43,755 nt of DNA from DAOLOF01 sp964463605. Lineage in GTDB: Bacteria; Patescibacteriota; Microgenomatia; UBA1400; PJMF01. Below the pieces are notes generated by a model. That model did not search any database and was not told the DNA's origin. It saw only the letters and a list, made by a program, of their open reading frames with translations. Shown here piece by piece: positions 16,145 through 23,333 of this stretch. The stretch lies in assembly GCA_964463605.1 (NCBI GenBank), contig CAYXBZ010000002.1, forward strand, positions 1-43,755, in the 5' to 3' direction. Position numbers and translations under genes: made by a program. How positions within the stretch are numbered: position 1 is the first letter of the stretch; every line of letters begins with the position of its first letter.

Positions 16145-17488
16145 TTAGTCAAGTGCTTGGATTAAGGCAGTTCTGATTTGAGTTGGGTCTGGTTTTTCAT
16201 CTAGTTGCGACATGACTTGCCCCATTAAAAATCCCAACACTTGTGTTTTCCCGGCTTTAAATTTAGTGGCAGCATCTTGATTTTGGGCAACAACTTTTTG
16301 GATGACTGCGGCTAACTGATCTTCCTCAACTTTTACTGTGTGATGCAGATCAAAATGTTTTTGAATCAGTTTCTGTGCAAATTGATCTGGAGTCATTTCT
16401 GTTGCCTGTGGAAGAGTAACTTTTTTATTGACGATGTCGCCAGCAAGTTGGTTGAGGTCGATTTTTTTGCTAAGGGCCAGTTTGAAGGTTTCATCTAGAT
16501 GTTCTAAGAGCTGCTCATAAGCCATGAGGATCTCGACGTAACTTTCATCCAGCTGATGTTTTTCTGTCCAGCGTATGGCTATTTGAGCGGGAAGTTCTGG
16601 TAGTTGGGCCTGAAGTTGATCAACCTCTTCTTGAGTGAACTCAATTGGAGGGATGTCTGGATCAGGAAAGTAGCGATAATCGGCGGCTTCCTCTTTGGTT
16701 CTTTGAGAGAAGGTTTCTTCTTTGTTGGGGTTCCAACCTCTGGTTTCTTGGACAGGGGTTTGGCCACTGTCTAGAATTTTTTCTTGACGCTGAATTTCAT
16801 AATTAATGGCTTGTTCTAAAAATCTAAAAGAATTAATGTTTTTAACCTCAACTTTGTAGTTGGGCAGCTTTGTTGCTTCTGGTTTCTTGAGAGAGATGTT
16901 TGCCTCGAGGCGCATGCCACCCTCGGCCATCTTGCACTCGGCAATACCCAGATGCCTCATCAGCTGTCTTAGTTTTCTGCCGTATTCTTTAGCCTGTTCG
17001 CCATTGATAATATCTGGTTCGGTAACGATTTCTACCAATGGAACTCCACTGCGGTTAAAGTCAATTAAAGAAACTTCTTTACCATTAACGGTGTCGTGAA
17101 TTAACTTGCCGGTGTCCTCTTCCAGATGAATGCGATGGATTCTAACTATGCCCTGGCTGGTTTCAATCTGTCCTTGATAGCAAAACGGAATGTCGTACTG
17201 GCTGATTTGATAGCCTTTGGCCAAGTCGGGATAAAAGTAGTTTTTGCGGTCAAACTTGGAAAATAAGTTGATTTGACAATCTAAAGCTAAGCCCAGTTGA
17301 ATAGTCCACTCAATTGCTTTTTTGTTAGGAATAGGAAGAGCGCCGGGCATGCCTAGGCAAACGGGGCAGGTGTAAATATTGGGTTTGGAGGCGTTGAAGG
17401 GGTCGTTTTTACAGCCACAAAACATCTTGGAGTTGGTGCCAAGTTCTGCGTGGACTTCAAGACCGATGACTGGTGTGTAGTTAGGCAT
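16145..17488 (-). CDS. gatB: Asp-tRNA(Asn)/Glu-tRNA(Gln) amidotransferase subunit B
   Basis: GatB binds misacylated tRNA and phosphorylates the side chain before amide transfer. The ATG at 17488 gives MPNYTPVIGLEVHAEL, the canonical GatB start; the open frame reaches 17575, but the extra 29 codons lie inside gatA. Zinc-site cysteines are seen in CGC and CPVCLGMPGALP. Then come the kinase core with KNYFYPDLAKGYQISQYD and GVPLVEIVTEPD, and a C-terminal YqeY-like helical domain ending in FLMGQVMSQ. About 447 residues. The start overlaps the last eight bases of gatA, and a GGAGG Shine-Dalgarno lies inside gatA just before it, which indicates coupled translation. Confidence 0.97.
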   Translation of the reverse strand: MPNYTPVIGLEVHAELGTNSKMFCGCKNDPFNASKPNIYTCPVCLGMPGALPIPNKKAIEWTIQLGLALDCQINLFSKFDRKNYFYPDLAKGYQISQYDIPFCYQGQIETSQGIVRIHRIHLEEDTGKLIHDTVNGKEVSLIDFNRSGVPLVEIVTEPDIINGEQAKEYGRKLRQLMRHLGIAECKMAEGGMRLEANISLKKPEATKLPNYKVEVKNINSFRFLEQAINYEIQRQEKILDSGQTPVQETRGWNPNKEETFSQRTKEEAADYRYFPDPDIPPIEFTQEEVDQLQAQLPELPAQIAIRWTEKHQLDESYVEILMAYEQLLEHLDETFKLALSKKIDLNQLAGDIVNKKVTLPQATEMTPDQFAQKLIQKHFDLHHTVKVEEDQLAAVIQKVVAQNQDAATKFKAGKTQVLGFLMGQVMSQLDEKPDPTQIRTALIQALD

Positions 17489-18872
17489 CGCTATTCCTCC
17501 AGCTGTTCCAATTTGTATTTTTTTCAAAGGCGTCGGCTGCTCTGACCACCAAATCCTCTCTAAACATTGGGGCAATGATATTTAAGCCCAAGAAAAGATT
17601 GGTTTTAGGGTCGCGGTAACAAGGCACGCTGGCTCCTGGCAGCCCAGCAATTGAGCTTGGTTCTAACAGCATGTCTTCTAACTCACCAAACATGGCCTCG
17701 TCTTCACTCACCCCAATCTTTTTGGCGAATCCGGGTGAGGTGGGTGAGATCAAAATGTCGTATTTCTCAAATAGTTTTTCAAAGTCTTGAATAAAGAGCG
17801 TTTTGACTCTTTGAGCTAAGTTGTAATATTTGTCGGCGTAACCCTTGCTTAAAGTATATGTTCCCAGCATGATGCGGCGCTTGGCTTCATCACCAAAATT
17901 AGATCTATCTTGTCCGTAGCGAATGCCGTCATAGCGAGCCAGGTTGCTGCTAACTTCCGCTCGCTGTACCACAGTGTAAACTCCAATGGCATAGTGAGGA
18001 TCAAAGGCTTGAGCTAGCTCCACTTTGGCACCCAACTCTTCAAAAATATTCAGCTGATCTTCATAGTGGTGTTTAATCTTTTCTAGTCCAGGAATGTCTA
18101 AGTATAAAACTCCAATCTTTAAATCTTTGATGCTTTTGTTGAGCTCGGCAGTTAAGTCTGGAGTTGGTTGTTTGGAGCTGGTTGCGTCGCGAGGGTCGTG
18201 TCCAGCGATGTGATTAAAAACAATAGTGGCGTCTTCAACTGTTTTAGTGATCGGTCCGGGGCTATCGGTGGATGAAGCCATGGCAATCACTCCAAAGCGG
18301 CTAACTCGGCCGTAACTGGGCTTAAGACCAACCACCCCACACCAAGAGGAAGGTTGTCTTATAGAGCCTGCAGTTTCACTGCCAATGGCGGCTAAAGAGA
18401 AGTCAGCGGCGACGGCTGCTGCACTACCTCCAGAAGATCCTCCTGGTAAATATTCTGGATTGCGAGGATTAAGCGTTCGTCCAAAGTCGCTGGTTTCGGT
18501 TGAGCTGCCGTGGGCCCACGCATCGAGGTTGGTTTTACCAGTTATTACTGCACCGGCTTCCTTGAGTTTACGAGTCACGGTTGACTCATGCTGTGGTTGA
18601 AAGCCTTTGAGAACATTAGAGCTGGCGGTGGTTGGCAAGTCCATGGTGCAAAAGTTGTCTTTTACCGCAATGGGTAAGCCAGCTAATGGTTTGTTGGTAA
18701 AAGATGATTCTACGGCCGACAGATTATTTTGGCTCAAATAAATGTTGAGTTCATCGTTTTTTTTGTCGATGGCTGAGGAAACATCGGCATACAGTTCTTG
18801 AAGCGAGATTTCTTTTTGCTCAAGTTTGTCTAAGGTCTGTTTGAGTGTAAGCTGATTCAGGGTTTTACTCAT
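17481..18872 (-). CDS. gatA: Asp-tRNA(Asn)/Glu-tRNA(Gln) amidotransferase subunit A
   Basis: Amidase-signature enzyme that frees ammonia from glutamine for the GatB reaction. The Ser-cisSer-Lys triad can be read as Lys in PIAVKDNFC, the first Ser in PGGSSGGSAAAVAA, and the second Ser in the ETAGSIRQPS stretch. The following VGLKPSYGRVSRFG is strongly conserved. The length of 463 residues is slightly short but complete. The start codon overlaps the gatC stop in an ATGA, and the end overlaps gatB, so all three subunits are made from one message. The complex lets cells without GlnRS or AsnRS make Gln-tRNA or Asn-tRNA. Confidence 0.97.
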   Translation of the reverse strand: MSKTLNQLTLKQTLDKLEQKEISLQELYADVSSAIDKKNDELNIYLSQNNLSAVESSFTNKPLAGLPIAVKDNFCTMDLPTTASSNVLKGFQPQHESTVTRKLKEAGAVITGKTNLDAWAHGSSTETSDFGRTLNPRNPEYLPGGSSGGSAAAVAADFSLAAIGSETAGSIRQPSSWCGVVGLKPSYGRVSRFGVIAMASSTDSPGPITKTVEDATIVFNHIAGHDPRDATSSKQPTPDLTAELNKSIKDLKIGVLYLDIPGLEKIKHHYEDQLNIFEELGAKVELAQAFDPHYAIGVYTVVQRAEVSSNLARYDGIRYGQDRSNFGDEAKRRIMLGTYTLSKGYADKYYNLAQRVKTLFIQDFEKLFEKYDILISPTSPGFAKKIGVSEDEAMFGELEDMLLEPSSIAGLPGASVPCYRDPKTNLFLGLNIIAPMFREDLVVRAADAFEKNTNWNSWRNSDA

Positions 18873-19168
18873 TTTTCCAAAATCTTTGGTACTACAAAAT
18901 ATCCTTGATGGGTGTTATTGGCGTTAGCCAGTGCTTCTTCTTGAGAAAACATCTCTTCCTCGATCACTACATCTTCTCGCAGCACATTCTTTAACCCAGT
19001 CACCTGATGAGTAGTTTCAACGCCCTTGGTATCTACTTGCTGCAATTGATCAACCACCTGCAACGTTTCCTCAAAAGCCTCAGACAAATTCTTAGACTCA
19101 CTTTCACTAATAGGAATATTAGCCAGCTTGGCAATATGCTTAACTAATTTCGGATTAATATTACTCAT
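18869..19168 (-). CDS. gatC: Asp-tRNA(Asn)/Glu-tRNA(Gln) amidotransferase subunit C
   Basis: Small stabilising subunit of 99 residues that wraps around the GatA-GatB interface. The family pattern is visible: KHIAKLANIPISESE at the N-terminus, then a helix, the central VDTKGVETTHQVTGLKNVLRED region, and a C-terminal YFVVPKIL. It is the first gene of gatCAB, ends in TGA overlapping the gatA ATG, and has a good promoter close to its start. Confidence 0.95.
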   Translation of the reverse strand: MSNINPKLVKHIAKLANIPISESESKNLSEAFEETLQVVDQLQQVDTKGVETTHQVTGLKNVLREDVVIEEEMFSQEEALANANNTHQGYFVVPKILEK

Positions 19169-19179
19169 ACTAAGTCTGG

Positions 19180-19209
19180 ATTATACTCAGAACTACTAAG
19201 TGTGGGCAA
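19180..19209 (-). promoter_or_regulatory. Promoter of gatCAB
   Basis: On the minus strand, -35 TTGCCC at 19209-19204 and a perfect -10 TATAAT at 19185-19180 are 18 bases apart. The predicted transcription start lies only about four bases before the gatC ATG (19168). The -35 box lies inside the end of htpX. Confidence 0.5.
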
Positions 19210-20113
19210 GAGCTCTTAGGTTTTTAATTCTTTCTTCAATAGGAGGGTGTGTTTGAAACATCTTAGCAAATAAACCGATAGCATCTTTATGATTCTTGAG
19301 AGGATTGGCAATATAAAGATGGGCGGTGGCTTTGTTGGCAGCTTCAAGCGGTTCACGATCAAGGCTGATCTTTTCCAGAGCGTTAGCTAAACCGGCTGGA
19401 TTGCGGCTGTAGGCCACAGCGGTTGAGTCTGCCAAGTACTCTCTTTTTCTAGAGAGAGCTAGTTTAATTAACTGAGCGATGAGCGGTGACAGTAGCGCTA
19501 ATAATAAACCAACCACCACCAGAATCATCTGAATCTGACCTGAATCTCTATTATTCGAACTTTTCCTGCGTCCACCCAGCCAGGTCATTCGTAAAAACCA
19601 GTCTGACAACAGCGATATCATCCCAACTAAAATTGTTACCACTGACATCAGTAGCATGTCATAGTTACCAATGTGGGCCAGCTCATGAGCCATCACTCCT
19701 TCAATCTCAGAGCGGTTTAATCTGCTTAACAACCCGGTGGTGGCACAAATCACTGCATTTTCGGGATTTCTACCGGTGGCAAAGGCGTTCATGGCAGTAT
19801 CTTCAATGACGTAAAGCTTTGGCGTCGGCATTCTTTGACCCAGGACAAGATTTTCGACGGTAGTATAGAAATCAAAAAACTCTTCTCTTTTGGCTGGTCG
19901 AGCGCGAGATATGGTTAAGATTATTTTGTCAGACCACCAGTAGCTGGCAAATGACATCAAGCCTGAGATGATCAAGGCCACACCTACAAAGCTTAAGCTT
20001 AGATCTAAGGCAGCGGCCATGACGAAGCTCACAATCAGTGCAAACAAAACAAAGCCGATCATAATGACGGCCGAACGACGTTTGTTGCTGGCTACTAGTT
20101 GATAATGAGTCAT
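19196..20113 (-). CDS. htpX: M48 membrane metalloprotease HtpX
   Basis: Zinc protease of membrane-protein quality control. The HExxH zinc motif is HELAH at residues 143-147, and the third ligand is the glutamate in KREYLADSTAVAYSR. Hydrophobic segments sit at about residues 15-35, 38-60, 155-175 and 195-220, with the active site facing the cytoplasm in known members. The length of 305 residues is normal. An AGGAG Shine-Dalgarno (20122-20118) lies four bases before the start. It follows lemA by 61 bases on the same strand, a pairing of LemA and M48 proteases seen in many bacteria. Confidence 0.95.
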   Translation of the reverse strand: MTHYQLVASNKRRSAVIMIGFVLFALIVSFVMAAALDLSLSFVGVALIISGLMSFASYWWSDKIILTISRARPAKREEFFDFYTTVENLVLGQRMPTPKLYVIEDTAMNAFATGRNPENAVICATTGLLSRLNRSEIEGVMAHELAHIGNYDMLLMSVVTILVGMISLLSDWFLRMTWLGGRRKSSNNRDSGQIQMILVVVGLLLALLSPLIAQLIKLALSRKREYLADSTAVAYSRNPAGLANALEKISLDREPLEAANKATAHLYIANPLKNHKDAIGLFAKMFQTHPPIEERIKNLRALAHT

Positions 20114-20174
20114 AACTCTCCTCTCTTATTTCTGTAGTAAGAGTTTGGCAGAAAATTATTGAGTACAAACTTGT

Positions 20175-20765
20175 TTAGTTTAGATCAACCTTTGGAGAGC
20201 TCATTTCACTTTGAGACACCTCGAGATGTTCTCCGCTGGTGGGAGTTTGTAATCCAGGTTCTTTCTTGAAGCCAAACATATTGGCGATCAAGTTAGATGG
20301 GAAGGTGACCAATTTTTGATTAAATGACTGGGTTAAATCAATCACACTTCTTCTGGCATAAGCAATCTTATCGGCTGTGTCGGTGAGCTCATTCATGAAC
20401 TTGACGACAGTTTGATCAGACTTAATTTCTGGATTGCTTTCTAGCACTACCTTCATTTGAGGTACTAGGCCCTGTATTTGATCAATAGCTTTGTTGATGT
20501 CTTGCACATTGCCGGTTTGCTCTGCCTGCATCACTGATTTGCGGGCATTGGTAAGCATCTCAAAGATGCCTTTTTCTTGCTTCATGTAACCTTTTACCGA
20601 AGCTTGCAAGTTGGGAATTAAGCTAGCCTGTCTTTTTAATTGATTGCCGATTTCTTGAATGCTGGCTTCGATTTGAGTTTTAAGTTTTTGCAGTAGGTTG
20701 TAGATGGAGATGGCGTAAACAGCAACCACTGCAATTAATACTACTAAATATAAAACGATGTTCAT
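20175..20765 (-). CDS. lemA: LemA family protein
   Basis: A 196-residue membrane-anchored helical protein. One N-terminal transmembrane segment (residues about 3-21) is followed by the LemA core: an IPNLQASVKGYMKQEKGIFEML stretch, here with IPNL replacing the usual VPNL, then a long helical bundle with the conserved AYARRSVIDLTQSFNQKLVTFPSN region. The C-terminal tail is polar and probably disordered. The function is unclear in general; links to membrane stress and to the neighbouring HtpX protease are plausible. An AAAGGA Shine-Dalgarno lies just before the ATG. Confidence 0.93.
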   Translation of the reverse strand: MNIVLYLVVLIAVVAVYAISIYNLLQKLKTQIEASIQEIGNQLKRQASLIPNLQASVKGYMKQEKGIFEMLTNARKSVMQAEQTGNVQDINKAIDQIQGLVPQMKVVLESNPEIKSDQTVVKFMNELTDTADKIAYARRSVIDLTQSFNQKLVTFPSNLIANMFGFKKEPGLQTPTSGEHLEVSQSEMSSPKVDLN

Positions 20766-20796
20766 GTTTCCTTTATTAATTGATGATAATATTACT

Positions 20797-20834
20797 TCTG
20801 AGATTACAGATAAATTATCGATATAGATCTCAGA
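20797..20834. repeat. Inverted repeat upstream of lemA
   Basis: TCTGAGAT at 20797-20804 and ATCTCAGA at 20827-20834 form an 8-bp perfect inverted repeat around 22 bases, 32-69 bases upstream of the lemA start. It could be an operator or nothing. A TATAAT (+ strand, 20844-20849) lies just beyond. Confidence 0.25.
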
Positions 20835-20932
20835 TAACTATAGTATAATTGATTTATCAAGTTTGTTAAGCACTGAGCAGTAAGCTGGCTTACTTTGAAG
20901 ATTTTATGCTAGAAAATGAGATGGTTATTGGT

Positions 20933-20938
20933 TATAAT
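20933..20938 (+). promoter_or_regulatory. -10 box of the tRNA-Asp gene
   Basis: A perfect TATAAT ends 34 bases before the tRNA-Asp 5' end, a usual distance for a processed tRNA leader. The -35 region is not convincing. A small hairpin (AGTAAG 20879-20884 with CTTACT 20889-20894) lies upstream. Confidence 0.4.
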
Positions 20939-20972
20939 TCTGATTCTGCAATCGATGATTAAAATCAAATGT

Positions 20973-21049
20973 GGCCCCGTGGTGTAGTTGGTTAACATAC
21001 TTCCCTGTCACGGAAGAGATCGCCGGTTCGAGCCCGGTCGGGGTCGCCA
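20973..21049 (+). tRNA. tRNA-Asp (anticodon GTC)
   Basis: A full 77-base cloverleaf. Acceptor GGCCCCG pairs with CGGGGTC (one G-T), D stem GTGT with ACAT, and anticodon stem CTTCC with GGAAG around loop CTGTCAC, so the anticodon is GTC. The T stem GCCGG with CCGGT closes a TTCGAGC loop. Discriminator is G73, as expected for Asp, and CCA is encoded at 21047-21049. Confidence 0.97.
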
Positions 21050-21073
21050 TATCATAAATATTACTCTTTTCTC

Positions 21074-21298
21074 ATGAGTCTCAGGCCTGAAGTTGACCTT
21101 TCTGACAAAAATAATTGGTGCGTTGAGAATTCATCACTGATCGCTGAAATGCTGGGATTTGAAGATAGTCAATTATTTCGCGATTGTTTAACAGTTTATA
21201 TTCTCGAAATAGTGCTAGATGCAAATATACCCGACTTCTTGGTGATATTGGCTCACAATCACTTTATTTCTAACGGATGTTTGCTAAAGCATAAATAA
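21074..21298 (+). CDS. Possible small protein, unknown
   Basis: An open frame of 74 codons between two tRNA genes, starting at an ATG 25 bases after tRNA-Asp. The product would be acidic at the start and hydrophobic in the middle (TVYILEIVLDANIPDFLVILAH). I recognise no domain, no Shine-Dalgarno and no operon partner. It may be a chance open frame. If real, it would be a small cytosolic or peripheral membrane protein. Confidence 0.3.
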   Translation: MSLRPEVDLSDKNNWCVENSSLIAEMLGFEDSQLFRDCLTVYILEIVLDANIPDFLVILAHNHFISNGCLLKHK

Positions 21299-21324
21299 GT
21301 TAAGTTGTGATATTTAGTACGATT

Positions 21325-21395
21325 GCGGGATTAGTTGACCGGCTCAACATCACCTTCCCAAGGTGAAAAAACGGGTTCGACTCCCGTATCCCGCT
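21325..21395 (+). tRNA. tRNA-Gly (anticodon CCC)
   Basis: A 71-base cloverleaf without encoded CCA. Acceptor GCGGGAT pairs with ATCCCGC, D stem GTTG with CAAC, and anticodon stem TCACC with GGTGA around TTCCCAA, giving anticodon CCC. The variable loop has four A. T stem ACGGG pairs with CCCGT. The discriminator is T73, the usual base for bacterial tRNA-Gly. Its last 17 bases begin a 40-bp sequence repeated 187 bases downstream. Confidence 0.95.
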
Positions 21396-21605
21396 CATTA
21401 TTTCATAAGATTGGCTTTAGCCAATCTTATGAAAGTAAATAATAAGAGGGACGCTGGGAAGAGAACCCCTGTTCTGCCGTCGAGCGAGCGTGGCTGAAAG
21501 CCAGAGGGAGCCCGAGTAATACTGGGAACTATCCAAAATAAAATTATATAAAGCAGTGAGCAGTGGACTCCCGTATCCCGCTCATTATTTCATAAGATTG
21601 GCTTT
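21379..21605 (+). repeat. Att-like 40-bp direct repeat of the tRNA-Gly 3' end flanking a 147-bp insert
   Basis: The 40 bases 21379-21418 (last 17 bases of tRNA-Gly plus 23 downstream) recur exactly at 21566-21605. The copy on the left belongs to the intact tRNA; the copy on the right is a truncated tRNA end. Between them lie 147 bases (21419-21565) that begin with an inverted partial copy of the same sequence and continue with a GC-rich stretch unlike its surroundings, including a small hairpin TGGCT-GAA-AGCCA. This is the classic geometry of attL and attR around an integrated or mostly deleted element at a tRNA gene. No integrase gene is present, and a local duplication could explain it too. 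Confidence 0.7.
21401..21434. terminator. Long palindrome just after tRNA-Gly
   Basis: TTTCATAAGATTGGCT (21401-21416) and its exact reverse complement (21419-21434) are separated by two bases, a 16-bp arm. It could act as a terminator of the tRNA but has no following T tract. It arises where the left direct repeat meets the inverted copy. Confidence 0.55.
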
Positions 21606-21623
21606 TTCTGTTACATTCATTGT

Positions 21624-22250
21624 ATGAAATACTCCACTGTTATTTTTGATTTTGATGGTACGCTGGTTGACAGCACTGCGATAGTCTCCTCTATCTTCAA
21701 CAGTCTCAAAAATGAGTTTAATCTCGAAAATTTTTCAGACAAAAATCTTAAACAATTTAAGCAAAAGAGTCTTAAAGATCAGCTTGCTGAAATAAAATTT
21801 CCAAAAACCAAACTACCTAGGTTTATTAAAAGAGTTCACCAAGAGTTTGGCAAGCATATTGATGAGTTGAAGTGGTGCGAGGGCTTTCCCACTGCCTTGG
21901 AAAAAATTCACAACCAACAAGTTTCTCTTGGTGTGCTTAGTTCAAATCATAAGAACAATCTGGAGGCTTTTTTTGCACTTCAGCAGATAGAATTGTTTGA
22001 TTTTGTTTATTCAGCTCCAAAGCTCTTCTCAAAGCACAAACATCTAAAAAAAATTATTCAGAAGTTTAAGTTAGATCAAAAAGAAGTGTTGTATGCGGGT
22101 GATGAGGTGGCTGATATCGATGCTTGTCAAAAAGTGGGAGTTGATATTGCCGCGGTGAGTTGGGGGTTTGACGACAAAAAAATATTACAAAATGCAGATC
22201 CGACTTATTTGTTAAGGCATCCCTCCGAATTACTGCCGTTATTTGAATAG
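21624..22250 (+). CDS. HAD-family phosphatase, phosphoglycolate phosphatase-like
   Basis: A 208-residue HAD hydrolase with all four motifs. Motif I is DFDGTLVD near the N-terminus with the nucleophile Asp. Motif II Ser is in LSSNHK. Motif III Lys is in the KHKHLKK stretch. Motif IV is GDEVADIDA. A helical cap follows motif I, as in phosphoglycolate phosphatase and related beta-phosphoglucomutase-like enzymes. The substrate cannot be told from sequence. It lies 18 bases after the right-hand tRNA-Gly repeat and is convergent with the gene that follows. Confidence 0.9.
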   Translation: MKYSTVIFDFDGTLVDSTAIVSSIFNSLKNEFNLENFSDKNLKQFKQKSLKDQLAEIKFPKTKLPRFIKRVHQEFGKHIDELKWCEGFPTALEKIHNQQVSLGVLSSNHKNNLEAFFALQQIELFDFVYSAPKLFSKHKHLKKIIQKFKLDQKEVLYAGDEVADIDACQKVGVDIAAVSWGFDDKKILQNADPTYLLRHPSELLPLFE

Positions 22251-22271
22251 ATTTGTTGAAGGTGAAAAAAA

Positions 22272-22985
22272 TTACTCTTTAAAAAACACGGTTAGCTCGG
22301 TTTCTGACTCATTGCCCGCTTGATCCCTAACTTTGATTTCGATCTTGTTTTCTCCCTCAGAAAGATGATATCGATAATTAAAAAGGCCCTCGCTGTTGGC
22401 AATCACCATCCTGTTATTGATAGATACTTGTGAGCGTGGCTTTGTTTCACCTTCTATGGTTATTGTTTGATTTTCGATAAGTTCAAAAGTCTGATCTGGT
22501 TCAGGGAAACCTATCTTAATTTCAGGTGGTTTTGTATCAACTGTGATGTTATGAGTAATTGTTTTAGATTCAACATTCGCCTGATTGGTAGTAAAGAGGG
22601 AGAGCAAGTTTTCTCCCTCATTAAGAGCTAACTCAAGAGCAAACTCGCCATCGTCGTTTATATCAATCGAGGTTTCTTTCTGACTGTTAACCAGAACATG
22701 AACAGTTGTGCTTGGTTGAGCATATCCCGAAAGACTTAATTTTGAAGTATTGGTGTGTAATGGTGGAGCTTCAATTAGTGGCGGTTGAGGTGGGAGTCCA
22801 GAATCTTGATCGATAATAGTTTGCTCATCAAGAACTTCAAAAAACAATCTTACCGCATTGGGTAAAACTATTACCAGGAATATTGCTCCAATTAAAATCG
22901 ATAAAATTAGCAAAATAATTGATTGTTTTGTTAGATCTTTCTTTTGCTTGTTTGCCAATCTGGAAGTAACTCTTTTCTTGCGCAT
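22272..22985 (-). CDS. Membrane-anchored protein with two Ig-like (glucodextranase-B type) domains
   Basis: A basic N-terminal tail of about 20 residues is followed by one transmembrane segment (residues about 24-46) and then an outside part of about 190 residues. That part holds two repeats of the same beta-sandwich pattern, SLSGYAQPSTTVHVLVN and TIEGETKPRSQVSINN, each followed by a GENLLSL or GENKIEIKV strand and ending in AGN-type turns. Such domains bind or space cell-surface components and have no catalytic role. The protein is probably exposed on the cell surface. It is a single gene on the minus strand, upstream of the partial tRNA-Thr. Confidence 0.75.
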   Translation of the reverse strand: MRKKRVTSRLANKQKKDLTKQSIILLILSILIGAIFLVIVLPNAVRLFFEVLDEQTIIDQDSGLPPQPPLIEAPPLHTNTSKLSLSGYAQPSTTVHVLVNSQKETSIDINDDGEFALELALNEGENLLSLFTTNQANVESKTITHNITVDTKPPEIKIGFPEPDQTFELIENQTITIEGETKPRSQVSINNRMVIANSEGLFNYRYHLSEGENKIEIKVRDQAGNESETELTVFFKE

Positions 22986-23046
22986 AAATTCATTGTATCA
23001 CTACTAATCATCCGAAAAAACTCAATCTGAGTTAAGCTAGATAATG

Positions 23047-23094
23047 AGCCAGGAATGGGATTCGAACCCATGACCTACGGTTTACGATACCGTC
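23047..23094 (-). tRNA. tRNA-Thr (anticodon CGT), 5' part lost in an assembly gap
   Basis: Read on the minus strand, the 3' two thirds of a tRNA are visible. Anticodon stem ACGGT pairs with ACCGT around loop ATCGTAA, so the anticodon is CGT. Variable loop AGGTC, T stem ATGGG with CCCAT, and acceptor 3' strand TCCTGGC follow, with T73 and no encoded CCA. The acceptor and D arm 5' strands lie within the N run 23095-23194. Confidence 0.85.
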
Positions 23095-23194
23095 NNNNNN
23101 NNNNNNNNNNNNNNNNNNNNNNNNNNNNNNNNNNNNNNNNNNNNNNNNNNNNNNNNNNNNNNNNNNNNNNNNNNNNNNNNNNNNNNNNNNNNNN
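23095..23194. other. Assembly gap of 100 Ns
   Basis: Exactly 100 Ns, a placeholder of unknown real size, interrupting tRNA-Thr. The following 23195-23333 is spacer with a small TTTCG-CAA-CGAAA hairpin and no gene that I can support. Confidence 0.99.
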
Positions 23195-23333
23195 TATATA
23201 ATTTGGTAGCTTCAAGGCTTCGCTTTTTTGATCAATTCACTTTATAAAACTTTTGTTCGCCCTGTTGCTTCGAGATTCATTTGTGAAGTTTCGCAACGAA
23301 ATTTGTAAATTCTGATTTCCTTAAGATATTGTA

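Noticed and set aside
17489..17575. Upstream extension of gatB
   Set aside because: It lies inside the end of gatA, and MPNYTPVIGLEVHAEL at 17488 is the family start.
19929..20168. 79-codon minus-strand frame overlapping htpX
   Set aside because: It overlaps the htpX start in another frame and has Cys-rich, unstructured residues. HtpX has a Shine-Dalgarno and a full domain.
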